The notes under the pieces were generated by a model. It saw nothing but the letters and a program-made list of their open reading frames with translations, had not been told where the DNA came from and searched no databases. This document shows positions 1 to 7,508 of a DNA stretch of 12,057 bases, one piece after another. Positions within the stretch are counted from its first letter, which is position 1. Every line of letters starts with the position of its first letter. The DNA is taken from contig JBGGME010000031.1 in assembly GCA_041288195.1 (NCBI GenBank), positions 1 through 12,057 on the forward strand, written 5' to 3'. Both the position numbers and the translations under genes were made by a program. The stretch comes from AWTP1-13 sp041288195 (lineage in GTDB: Bacteria > Pseudomonadota > Alphaproteobacteria > Rhizobiales > Hyphomicrobiaceae).

Positions 1-1
1 G

Positions 2-925
2 GTGTTCGGCGAGCTGTTGGGGCTGTGGTGCGCGGTGGTCTGGCAGGGCATGGGGCAACCCTCGCCGCTGCGGCTGGTCGAGCTGGGGCCCGGCCGCGGC
101 ACGCTGATGCGCGACGCGCTGCGCGCGGCCGAGCGTGTGCCCGGGTTTCTCTACGCGCTCTCCGTTCATCTGGTCGAGACGAGCGAGCCGATGCGCGAAA
201 AGCAACGGGGTCTCCTCCCCCCACCCCTAACCCCTCCCCACAAGGGGGAGGGGGACCGCCCGCCGATCGCTTGGCACCCCACTGTGCACGAGGTGCCGGA
301 TGGCGCGGCCATCGTCATCGCCAACGAGTTCCTGGACGCGCTGCCGATCCGGCAGCTCGTGTTCGGCGAGGACGGCTGGCGCGAGCGTATGGTTGAGCTC
401 GACGCCGCGGGGGCGCTGCGTTTCGCGATCGGGGACAAGGCGGCTCATGCTCGAGCAACGCCAGCATCGCCGGTCGGCGCCATCCTCGAGCTGCGGGCCG
501 GCGAGGACGAGGTGCTCGCCGAGCTGGGCCGGCGCACAGGGCCCTGCGTCGCCCTCTTCATCGACTACGGCCCGGCCGAGCCCGCCTATGGCGATACGCT
601 CCAGGCCGTGCGCCGGCACGCCTACGTCGACCCGCTCGCCACGCCAGGCGCCGCCGATCTGACCGCCCACGTCCAGTTCGCGGCCCTCGCCGACAAGGCA
701 CGGCGAGCGGGCCTCGCCGCGGATGGTCCCATCACCCAGGCCGAGTTTCTGGGCGCTCTCGGCATCGCCGAGCGCACGTCGCGGCTGATGGCCGCCAACC
801 CCGAGCGTGCCGGCGCCATCGAGACCGCCACCCAGCGCCTCGTTTCGCCCACCGGCATGGGCTCGCTGTTCAAGGTGTTGGCGGTACGCTCGCCCCATCT
901 TCCGCCCCCGCCACCGTTCGGCTAG
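2..925 (+). CDS. MidA/NDUFAF7-family SAM-dependent methyltransferase, 5' end missing
   Basis: Partial gene: the reading frame is open from the first bases and begins with VFGELLGLW, an internal stretch of this family, so the true start lies upstream of the window. Numbering from base 2, the SAM-binding glycine motif VELGPGRG is at residues 26-33 and the family motif NEFLDALP at 108-115. Together they identify the COG1565 (MidA) family. The human mitochondrial member NDUFAF7 methylates an arginine of the complex I subunit NDUFS2; a similar role in a bacterial respiratory complex is inference. Family members are usually around 350-375 residues, so roughly 50 are missing. Residues about 70-88 (GLLPPPL...RPP) look foreign to the family and coincide with a palindromic DNA repeat. 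The C-terminus ends in a short proline run. pgeF follows after 10 nt, so co-transcription is likely. Family assignment is firm; the substrate is not known. Confidence 0.9.
   Translation: MFGELLGLWCAVVWQGMGQPSPLRLVELGPGRGTLMRDALRAAERVPGFLYALSVHLVETSEPMREKQRGLLPPPLTPPHKGEGDRPPIAWHPTVHEVPDGAAIVIANEFLDALPIRQLVFGEDGWRERMVELDAAGALRFAIGDKAAHARATPASPVGAILELRAGEDEVLAELGRRTGPCVALFIDYGPAEPAYGDTLQAVRRHAYVDPLATPGAADLTAHVQFAALADKARRAGLAADGPITQAEFLGALGIAERTSRLMAANPERAGAIETATQRLVSPTGMGSLFKVLAVRSPHLPPPPPFG
209..257. repeat. GC-rich palindromic repeat inserted in frame in the methyltransferase gene
   Basis: CCCCTCCCC at 231-239 pairs perfectly with GGGGAGGGG at 245-253 around a 5-nt loop. GGTC at 209-212 mirrors GACC at 254-257, giving an outer inverted boundary. 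The C/G-run composition differs sharply from the flanking coding sequence. In the coding frame it reads as a Pro-rich stretch; in the next frame it contains TPNPSPQGGG, a peptide string that I recall recurring in many unrelated proteobacterial annotations because the underlying DNA repeat is dispersed. The insertion keeps the frame open. The exact ends are uncertain by several bases. Confidence 0.7.
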
Positions 926-935
926 GACTTTGCCG

Positions 936-1715
936 ATGCCGAAGCCCGTCACCGCCGACCGTCTCGCCGCTGTCGGAACACCTGCCGGTATCCGCCACGG
1001 CTTCTTCACGCGCCACGGCGGTGTCTCGCGGGGCGGCTATGCCAGCCTCAATTGCGGGCTCGGCTCCAGGGACGATCCGGCCGCGGTTGCCGAGAACCGC
1101 ACGCGCGTCTCCCGCTTCCTCGACGCGCACAGCCTTCTCACCGCGCACCAGGTGCACAGCCCCACCGCCGTCGTCGTCGACAGGGCCTGGAGCCGGGAGG
1201 AGCGGCCGCGCGCCGACGCCATTGTCACGGCCACACCGGGCATCGCGCTCGGCGTGCTGACGGCGGACTGCGCGCCGGTGCTGTTCGCCGACCCGCAAGC
1301 CCGCGTCGTTGCCGCCGCCCACGCCGGCTGGCGCGGGGCCATCGGCGGCGTGCTCGAGGCGACGCTGGCGGCCATGGAGGGGCTCGGTGCAAGGCGGGAC
1401 CGGATCGAGGCCGCCGTCGGCCCCTGCATCATGCAGCCCAACTACGAGGTGGGCCCGGAGTTCGAGCAGGAGTTCCTCGCCCGCGACCCGAGCAGCGCGC
1501 CATTCTTTTCGCGACCGCAGGACGACCCGCAGGGGCGGCCGCATTTCGACCTGCCGGGGTATGTTCTGCAACGCTTGAAGCGCGCCGGACTCGCTCCCGC
1601 GGACGCGGCGTCCTGCACTTATGCTGGAGCGGAGGACTTCTTCAGCTATCGGCGCTCGCGGGCCGACAGGGAGAATGACTACGGCCGGCAAATCTCAGCC
1701 ATCGCCTTGACTTAG
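936..1715 (+). CDS. pgeF: Peptidoglycan editing factor PgeF (YfiH/DUF152, laccase-domain family)
   Basis: 259-residue member of the YfiH/DUF152 family, once called multicopper polyphenol oxidase. In E. coli it removes wrongly incorporated L-serine from UDP-MurNAc peptide precursors and so keeps the cell-wall stem peptide correct. Visible motifs are FFTRHGGVSRGGYASLN (23-39), HQVHS (71-75), TADCAPVLFAD (109-119), AHAGWRGA (128-135), GPCI (162-165) and SYRR (237-240). His74, Cys112 and His129 fit the conserved metal-site/catalytic His-Cys-His triad. The frame is open further upstream, but ATG 936 is chosen because AGGA at 924-927 lies 8 nt before it, overlapping the stop of the methyltransferase gene, and because the protein then begins at the normal family length. 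The 10-nt gap implies one transcript with the upstream gene. Confidence 0.94.
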   Translation: MPKPVTADRLAAVGTPAGIRHGFFTRHGGVSRGGYASLNCGLGSRDDPAAVAENRTRVSRFLDAHSLLTAHQVHSPTAVVVDRAWSREERPRADAIVTATPGIALGVLTADCAPVLFADPQARVVAAAHAGWRGAIGGVLEATLAAMEGLGARRDRIEAAVGPCIMQPNYEVGPEFEQEFLARDPSSAPFFSRPQDDPQGRPHFDLPGYVLQRLKRAGLAPADAASCTYAGAEDFFSYRRSRADRENDYGRQISAIALT

Positions 1716-1918
1716 CCGCAGTTTTTCCACAACTTTGATACAGTTGCAGCTGCTTGTACCAGGCGCGCTCGAGGTTTTCCCCTGTCTCAAACTGGACGCC
1801 GAAGGTGTCAGCAAGTAGGGAATCTGCTGGAGTACCGGTCGTAGAATCACCCGCCGCAGGGTTTGTACGTCGGCAGCCGGTTTTCAACGGGACGTTTATG
1901 CAGAAGGGGGACGTCACT

Positions 1919-3034
1919 GTGACGACCATGAACGCTGCTGCGGCGCGGCGCCGGCACCCGAGGGTGGCGCTGCCCATCCTTTTCGCACTCACCGGGCTCG
2001 GCCTTGCCGGCTGCGAGTCGAGCTCGTCGCTGTTCAGCGGCTTCAGCCTGCCGGGCTCGTCGACGCCTGAGACGGCGGTCGCCACGCCGGCGCCACAGCC
2101 GCAGACGCCGCTTGCCAAGGTGTCGGTGGCGCCGATCATCGGTGCGCCCGATGCCATCGGCAAGCAGATCCATCAGGAGTTCACGAGCGCGATCTCACGC
2201 CAGCGCGTCACGGTCGTCACCAGCAAGGAAGAGAAGGCCGACTACACGCTGCGCGGCTATGTGGTCGCGGCGAAGGACAAGAGCGCCACCAAGGTCTCCT
2301 ACATCTGGGACGTCACCGATCCCTCCGGCAAGCGCGTGAACCGCATCACCGGCGAGGAGGCTGCGGCCGCGACCGCCAGCAAGGACCCATGGGCGGCGTT
2401 GACCCCGCAGGTGGCACAGTCGATCGCCGGCAAGGCCGCAAACCAGCTCGTCGCGTGGCTGCCGAGCCAGGGCGGACAGCCCGCTGTCGCCTCTGCGCAG
2501 CCCTCGAGCGTCGGCGCCCCGCCGGTAGCGGCCCCAGTAGCAGCCCCGGCCGCGGCACCCGCCAAGCGCCAGGCCGCGGCCAAGGCAGCGCCCGCAGAAA
2601 ACGCGGCGGCGCCCGTCGCAGCAGCGCCAGCCGAGCCCGCCACCACGACCGGCAGCATCGGTCGCGACGGCCCGGTGATGGCGATCGTGCCGTCCGTCAC
2701 CGGCGCTCCGGGCGACGGCAGCAAGTCGCTCACGGCTGCCATCCAGCGCGAGCTGACCAGCAAGGGCGTCGCCCTCTCCGACAAGCCGGCCGCCGTCGCC
2801 TATCGCGTCGAGGGCACGGTTACCGTCGGCGAGCCCAAGCAGGGCAAGCAGCCGATCCATATCGAGTGGCTGGTGCGCGATCCGCAGGGCAAGAAGCTCG
2901 GCACCGTGTCGCAGAGGAACGAGATCCCCGAAGGCTCGCTCGACGGCGAGTGGGGCAAGACGGCAGAGCAGGCCGCGGGCGCCGCCGCGCAGGGCATCAT
3001 CAAGCTGCTGCCGCAGCCCAAAGCCATTAACTGA
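1919..3034 (+). CDS. Putative lipoprotein with two tandem related domains
   Basis: No characterised family recognised. From GTG 1919 the product has 371 residues. The N-terminus MTTMNAAAARRRHPR... is basic, followed by a hydrophobic stretch and the lipobox LAGC with Cys32, so an envelope-anchored lipoprotein is expected. Two segments resemble each other: residues about 67-182 and 253-366. Both start with a short beta-like strand ending in a GAP tripeptide (APIIGAP / VPSVTGAP), carry a Y-x-(L/V)-x-G-x-(V/T) strand and an I-x-W-x-(V/L)-x-D-P-(S/Q)-G-K motif, and end in an Ala/Gln-rich helix closing with a (W/L)LP motif. They are joined by an Ala/Pro-rich linker (about 195-243). GTG 1919 is preferred because the purine-rich AAGGGGGA (1904-1911) lies 7 nt upstream; ATG 1928 would give the same mature protein. 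A probable terminator follows. The 203-nt gap from pgeF suggests its own promoter. Confidence 0.82.
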   Translation: MTTMNAAAARRRHPRVALPILFALTGLGLAGCESSSSLFSGFSLPGSSTPETAVATPAPQPQTPLAKVSVAPIIGAPDAIGKQIHQEFTSAISRQRVTVVTSKEEKADYTLRGYVVAAKDKSATKVSYIWDVTDPSGKRVNRITGEEAAAATASKDPWAALTPQVAQSIAGKAANQLVAWLPSQGGQPAVASAQPSSVGAPPVAAPVAAPAAAPAKRQAAAKAAPAENAAAPVAAAPAEPATTTGSIGRDGPVMAIVPSVTGAPGDGSKSLTAAIQRELTSKGVALSDKPAAVAYRVEGTVTVGEPKQGKQPIHIEWLVRDPQGKKLGTVSQRNEIPEGSLDGEWGKTAEQAAGAAAQGIIKLLPQPKAIN

Positions 3035-3050
3035 CTTGTGCAGGTGGCCC

Positions 3051-3098
3051 CACCCCGCCGCCGTCCCAGAGGGGCGCGCGGCGGGGTGTGTCGTTTGT
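3051..3098 (+). terminator. Probable transcription terminator after the lipoprotein gene
   Basis: CACCCCGCCGC at 3051-3061 pairs perfectly over 11 bp with GCGGCGGGGTG at 3078-3088, with a 16-nt loop. The downstream tract TGTCGTTTGT is only moderately T-rich. It sits 16 nt after the lipoprotein stop and about 90 nt before prs. The GC-rich stem suits an intrinsic or Rho-assisted terminator, though the weak T tract lowers certainty. Confidence 0.55.
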
Positions 3099-3181
3099 GC
3101 CGCAACACCCGCCGTCGAGGCCGTTTACAAGGCGCCGGAGCCCTTGCTAGAAGGCCCGCAGATGTGAGCGGAGTGCGCTAG

Positions 3182-4162
<981 letters not shown>

Positions 4163-4198
4163 GGCCGACCGGCACGACCAAGGCGGAGTGAGCTTGGC

Positions 4199-4573
4199 AT
4201 GCGTCGTCTATCGGATGACAAGGCACGACGGCTCTCGGCCCTGCTGTGGCGCGAGCGCTTGAAGCGCTGGCTGCCGGTGGCTGTCGGCCTGGTGCTGTTC
4301 GCCGGCGTCTACACCTACTTCAACATGCACCAGCTGGCCCGCGTCGACCAGACGGTGGACGTGCAGCAGCACGACGGCCATGTCACGGGCCACAGAAGCG
4401 GCAATTCCCCGGTGGCCTCGGTCATCTACGTGCACCTCGACGACGGACGCGATGTGGAGGCTTTCAGCCACTTCCGGGTTGCCCCGCCGAACGGCGCCCA
4501 CGTCGTCGTCGCCGAGGCACGCCATGCCTCGGGGCGCGTCACCTACGACGTCGTGCGCCTGTTCGACCAGTGA
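4199..4573 (+). CDS. Small single-pass membrane protein of unknown function
   Basis: 124 residues, not recognised as a named family. It has a basic N-terminal cytoplasmic tail (MRRLSDDKARRLSALLWRER), one transmembrane segment at about residues 24-41 (WLPVAVGLVLFAGVYTYF), and a C-terminal domain of about 80 residues rich in alternating hydrophobic residues (for example VIYVHLDD, AHVVVAEA and YDVVRLF). That pattern fits a small beta-barrel or OB-like fold, probably on the periplasmic side by the positive-inside rule; this is inference. ATG 4199 is preceded by the purine-rich AAGGCGGAG (4180-4188). It lies 36 nt after prs on the same strand, so co-transcription is plausible, and it converges with the MATE gene only 7 nt away. 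Confidence 0.72.
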   Translation: MRRLSDDKARRLSALLWRERLKRWLPVAVGLVLFAGVYTYFNMHQLARVDQTVDVQQHDGHVTGHRSGNSPVASVIYVHLDDGRDVEAFSHFRVAPPNGAHVVVAEARHASGRVTYDVVRLFDQ

Positions 4574-4580
4574 GCCCTGC

Positions 4581-5969
4581 TCAGGCGCGCGCCTGCCACG
4601 GTGTGAAGTGCACCGCCGCCGCTGTTGCGGCTCCGTAGGCCACCATCGACACGGCAACGAGCGCAAACAGCGTCCATGCCGGCGCGCCGTTGATCGCGAG
4701 CGCCAGTCCGCCGACGGCGATGACGAGGAGCCGCACGGTGGCGGCCAGCACAGGTCCCAGCACCTTGCCTGCGCCCTGCGAGGCGAAATAGAGGACGAGG
4801 CCGAGCCCGACGAACACGAAGGCCGGGCCCGCCAGCCGCAGATAGAGGTCGGCTGCGGCCAGCACGCCGGGATCGCTGGTGAAGTGGGCGGACCACACCT
4901 GCGGCGCCGCCGCAACCACCAGCCCGATCAGGCCAATCGCACACGCCGACACGCAGGCTCCGGTCCAGGCGACCCGCCGCGCGCGCGCCACGTCGCCTGC
5001 GCCGATCGCCATGCCGACCATCGGCACGCACGCCACGCCGACCGCGAAGGCGATCGGCACCAGCAGGAACTCGAGCCGCGCGCCGATGCCGTAGCCGGCC
5101 AGTGCCTCGGTGCCGAAGCTCGCGACCAGGCGCGTCAGGATCAGTACGGTGAGCACCGTCTGCAGCGGCGAGAACGCGGCCACCGCGCCGACGCGGAGGA
5201 TGTCGGAGAACATCTCGCGGTTGAGCGGCACGCCGGCGAACCTGAGCGTGATGCGTGCTCGCCCGGAGCGGAGGAACCACAGAAGCGCCGCCGCACCTGC
5301 CGCATAGCCGACGACGAGACCGCTGGCGACCCCAGCAAGGCCAAAGCGAGGGATCGGCCCGATGCCCAGTCCGAGGCTGCCGCCGAGCACGATCTGCAGC
5401 GCCGAGGCGCCGAGGATCGCCACCGAGGGTACCCGCATGTTGCCCGTGCCGCGCACGATGGAGGCCAGCGTATTGACGAGCCAGATGACGATCGCCCCGG
5501 CCAGTGCGACGCCGGCATAGACGAGCGACTGCTCGAGCACCGCGCCCTGTCCGCCGAGCATCGTGAAGATGCTGCGCCCGAAGGCGACGAACAGCACCGA
5601 GAAGACGAGGCCAGCCACGGCGCCGATCGTCAGCGCATGCAGCGCCAGCGCAGCGGCCCGGGCACCGTCGCCGGCGCCGAGCGCGCGGCTGATCGCCGAG
5701 GACACGCCGCCGCCCATGGCGCCCGCCGACAGCATCTGCATCAGCATCACCATGGGGAATACCAGGGCGATGGCGGCAAGCTGGGTGGTGCCGAGCATGC
5801 CGACATAGATCGTCTCGGCGATCGCCACGGCGGCCATCACCAGCATGGCCGCGAGATTTGGCAGCGTCAGCCGCACCAGGGTCGGCAATATCGGCGCGTT
5901 GAGCAGCGGGTTGGCGGGGCGGATCGGGGGCGTAGCCGCTGTCCCGCCAAGAGCGATCACCTGGGTCAT
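4581..5969 (-). CDS. MATE family multidrug/toxin efflux transporter
   Basis: 462-residue inner-membrane protein with about 12 hydrophobic segments in two MatE repeats, beginning near residues 31 (LVRLTLPNLAAMLV) and 255 (FSDILRVGAVAAF). The second repeat carries GYGIGARLEFLLVPIAFAVG, characteristic of the NorM/DinF-like branch, which exports cationic drugs or metabolites using Na+ or H+ gradients. The substrate cannot be read from the sequence. The frame is open further upstream, but ATG 5969 is chosen because the strong Shine-Dalgarno GAAGGGAG lies 7 nt before it. The gene is divergent from an HxlR regulator, and the shared region has an inverted repeat overlapping a candidate promoter, so control by that regulator is likely. 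A short possible leader ORF precedes it. Its 3' end abuts the convergent small membrane-protein gene. Confidence 0.93.
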   Translation of the reverse strand: MTQVIALGGTAATPPIRPANPLLNAPILPTLVRLTLPNLAAMLVMAAVAIAETIYVGMLGTTQLAAIALVFPMVMLMQMLSAGAMGGGVSSAISRALGAGDGARAAALALHALTIGAVAGLVFSVLFVAFGRSIFTMLGGQGAVLEQSLVYAGVALAGAIVIWLVNTLASIVRGTGNMRVPSVAILGASALQIVLGGSLGLGIGPIPRFGLAGVASGLVVGYAAGAAALLWFLRSGRARITLRFAGVPLNREMFSDILRVGAVAAFSPLQTVLTVLILTRLVASFGTEALAGYGIGARLEFLLVPIAFAVGVACVPMVGMAIGAGDVARARRVAWTGACVSACAIGLIGLVVAAAPQVWSAHFTSDPGVLAAADLYLRLAGPAFVFVGLGLVLYFASQGAGKVLGPVLAATVRLLVIAVGGLALAINGAPAWTLFALVAVSMVAYGAATAAAVHFTPWQARA

Positions 5970-5982
5970 GTCGGTGCTCCCT

Positions 5983-6063
5983 TCAGGCCCGGGCCGTGTC
6001 GGCGTCGAGCGCACAGTCCCCTGCCGGCCACAGGCGGTGGGTCAGACAGCCAGGACCGGTCAT
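5983..6063 (-). CDS. Possible 26-residue leader peptide ahead of the MATE gene
   Basis: On the minus strand ATG at 6063-6061 opens a 26-codon frame, MTGPGCLTHRLWPAGDCALD followed by ADTARA, ending in TGA at 5985-5983, 13 nt before the MATE start. GGGGAG (6075-6070) lies 6 nt before the ATG, a well-placed ribosome site. The stop codon overlaps the first base or two of the MATE Shine-Dalgarno, so ribosomes finishing the leader would sit on the exporter's initiation region. It is out of frame with MATE, so it is not an N-terminal extension. A 27-codon ORF can arise by chance in GC-rich DNA; the spacing on both sides is what supports it. It could act in translational coupling or attenuation of the exporter. 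Confidence 0.35.
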   Translation of the reverse strand: MTGPGCLTHRLWPAGDCALDADTARA

Positions 6064-6096
6064 GGCAAGCTCCCCGGAGAAAGGACGCCTGCCTCT

Positions 6097-6138
6097 CAGC
6101 TATAATCTGTAAAGTCACTTGTCAATATGTAGTGACTT
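6097..6138. promoter_or_regulatory. Divergent MATE/hxlR control region with inverted-repeat operator
   Basis: AAGTCACT (6112-6119) and AGTGACTT (6131-6138) form a perfect 8-bp inverted repeat with an 11-nt spacer. The inner CACT-N11-AGTG resembles in symmetry the TACT-N7-AGTA sites of the HxlR-family regulators YodB and QorR, with a longer spacer. Promoter-like hexamers flank it. On the + strand TATAAT (6101-6106) is a perfect -10 box for hxlR, without a clear -35. On the minus strand TTGACA (6125-6120) is a perfect -35 lying in the spacer, with TATAGC (6104-6099) 15 nt on as a candidate -10 for MATE. Binding at the repeat would block both. This short region is visibly more AT-rich than its surroundings. 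Confidence 0.6.
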
Positions 6139-6168
6139 GAATGCCTGGAGCGTCTCGGTTACGTTTGC

Positions 6169-6486
6169 GTGATGACAAGCAGCTATGGCCAGAAATGCCC
6201 GGTGGCGCGCTCGCTCGACGTGATCGGCGAGAAGTGGACGCTGCTGATCCTGCGCGACCTGATGCGCAAGGGGCCGCTGCGCTTCCAGTCCCTCGAAACG
6301 GGCCTGCCGGGTGTGGCTCCCAACACACTGTCGGCGCGGCTCAAAGCGCTCGAGGCCCAGGGTGTGATCGCCACCCGACTCTACGAGCAGCATCCGCCGC
6401 GCTATGAATACTATCTGACCGAGAAGGGCGAGGCCCTCCGACCCGTGCTGAAAGCGCTCCGGGCGTGGGGGGAGCGCTTCGCCTGA
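6169..6486 (+). CDS. HxlR-family winged-helix transcriptional regulator
   Basis: 105 residues from GTG 6169 (ATG 6172 is equally possible). The order is typical of HxlR/MarR-like DNA-binding proteins: CPVARSLDVIGEKWTLLILRD near the N-terminus, then the recognition-helix region PNTLSARLKALEAQGVI, then the wing with RYEYYLTEKGEALRPVLKAL. The N-terminal cysteine just before PVARSLDVIG (Cys10 from GTG) is at the position used for thiol-based sensing of quinones, aldehydes or hypochlorite in YodB and HypR; redox control here is inference. There is no good Shine-Dalgarno close to either start, so translation may be weak. The gene is divergent from the MATE exporter across a perfect inverted repeat, which suggests it represses the exporter and itself. 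The oxidoreductase gene begins 31 nt downstream and may be part of the same unit. Confidence 0.92.
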   Translation: MMTSSYGQKCPVARSLDVIGEKWTLLILRDLMRKGPLRFQSLETGLPGVAPNTLSARLKALEAQGVIATRLYEQHPPRYEYYLTEKGEALRPVLKALRAWGERFA

Positions 6487-6517
6487 CCGGCATGGATAGC
6501 CATAGCGGATTGCGCAA

Positions 6518-7507
6518 ATGATCAATGCTGCGATCGTGGGATTGGGCTGGTGGGGCCGCATCATTCACCGCGAGCTGTCGTCGAGCAAAATCATCCGGCC
6601 GGTGCTCGGCATCGATCCCTCCGACGCAGCGCGCGAGGGGGCGCTGGCCGCGGGGCTGGCGACGTCGGCCCGCTTCGAGGATGCGCTGGCGCGCGACGAC
6701 ATCGACGCCGTCATCCTGTGCACCCCCCACAAGCATCACGCTGGCCAGATCATTGCGGCGGCCCAAGCCGGCAAGCACGTGTTCTGCGAGAAGCCGCTCT
6801 GCACGTCCGCCAACGAGATGGAGGCCGTCGCCAAGGCCGTCGCCGCCGCCAAGGTGCAGCTCGGCATCGGTCATGAGCGGCGATTCGAGCCGCCGGTCCT
6901 CGAGCTCGGCGCCCGGCTGACCGCCGGCGAGCTGGGCACGGGGCTGCTGATGGAGGGCAGCTTCAGCCAGGACAAGTTCCTGGCGCTGCCCGCCCACAAC
7001 TGGCGCCTGTCGGCGGAGGAGGCGCCCGTCGGGCCGCTGTCGGCCACCGGCATCCATCTGGTCGACCTGTCGATTGCGCTGCTGGGCAGGCCCACCGAGG
7101 TGTGGGCGCGGCTCGCCACGCGCGGCAGCCCGTTCGCCAACGGCGACACGCTGGGCGTCATGATTGCCTTCGAATCGGGCGCCACCGCCATCCTGTCCGC
7201 AATATTGGCAACGCCGTTCGTCGGCCGCATCGCGCTTTACGGCTCGCAGGGGTGGATGGAGATCCGCGACCGCACGCATCCCGAGCATCCCTCCGGCTGG
7301 GACGTCACGGTCTCCCGCCGCGGCGGATCGCAGGCGACACACTTCGTGCCGCCGCATCCGGCGGTGCGCGACAACATCGAGGCCTTCGCTCGCGCGATCG
7401 CGGGCGGCGCTGCCTATCCGATCGGCCTCGAGGAGATTGCCGCCAACGTGTGCACATTCGAGGCCATCACGCGCTCCACGACATCAGGGAAGATCGAGCG
7501 CGTGTAG
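6518..7507 (+). CDS. Gfo/Idh/MocA-family NAD(P)-dependent oxidoreductase
   Basis: 329-residue protein with an N-terminal Rossmann fold (IVGLGWWGR, residues 6-14), the family signature EKPLCTS (91-97) containing the conserved Lys of the EKP motif, and a C-terminal alpha/beta substrate domain with GIHLVDL (178-184) whose His180 is at the usual catalytic position. Family members oxidise or reduce hydroxyls of sugars, inositols and related compounds. The substrate cannot be assigned. The length is normal. ATG 6518 is the first start in frame; the upstream ribosome site is weak (AGCGGA about 8 nt away). It follows the HxlR gene by 31 nt on the same strand, so it may respond to the same signal or be read through from it. 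An inverted-repeat element begins 2 nt after its stop. Confidence 0.93.
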   Translation: MINAAIVGLGWWGRIIHRELSSSKIIRPVLGIDPSDAAREGALAAGLATSARFEDALARDDIDAVILCTPHKHHAGQIIAAAQAGKHVFCEKPLCTSANEMEAVAKAVAAAKVQLGIGHERRFEPPVLELGARLTAGELGTGLLMEGSFSQDKFLALPAHNWRLSAEEAPVGPLSATGIHLVDLSIALLGRPTEVWARLATRGSPFANGDTLGVMIAFESGATAILSAILATPFVGRIALYGSQGWMEIRDRTHPEHPSGWDVTVSRRGGSQATHFVPPHPAVRDNIEAFARAIAGGAAYPIGLEEIAANVCTFEAITRSTTSGKIERV

Positions 7508-7508
7508 T

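Noticed and set aside
227..1009. Long minus-strand open frame opposite the methyltransferase gene
   Set aside because: Antisense shadow of high-GC coding sequence; low-complexity Gly/Arg/Ala composition, no motif, and it overlaps two well-supported genes.
1716..1760. TTGACT at 1707-1712 and TTGATA at 1735-1740, with a T run, as promoter or terminator elements after pgeF
   Set aside because: No -10 at acceptable spacing from either hexamer, and only a 4-bp stem before the T run. Too weak to call, though the lipoprotein gene probably has a promoter somewhere in 1716-1904.
1754..1918. N-terminal extension of the lipoprotein frame from TTG 1754
   Set aside because: It would put 55 residues in front of a clear signal peptide and lipobox; the ribosome site and signal sequence both point to GTG 1919.
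5970..6014. Extended MATE start at GTG 6014
   Set aside because: Adds 15 polar residues without a ribosome site, whereas ATG 5969 has GAAGGGAG at 7 nt.
4380..6140. 586-residue + strand open frame across the MATE gene
   Set aside because: Composition is His/Arg/Asp/Gln-rich with no recognisable domain; it is the complement of the MATE coding sequence, whose membrane-protein codon pattern produces such shadows.
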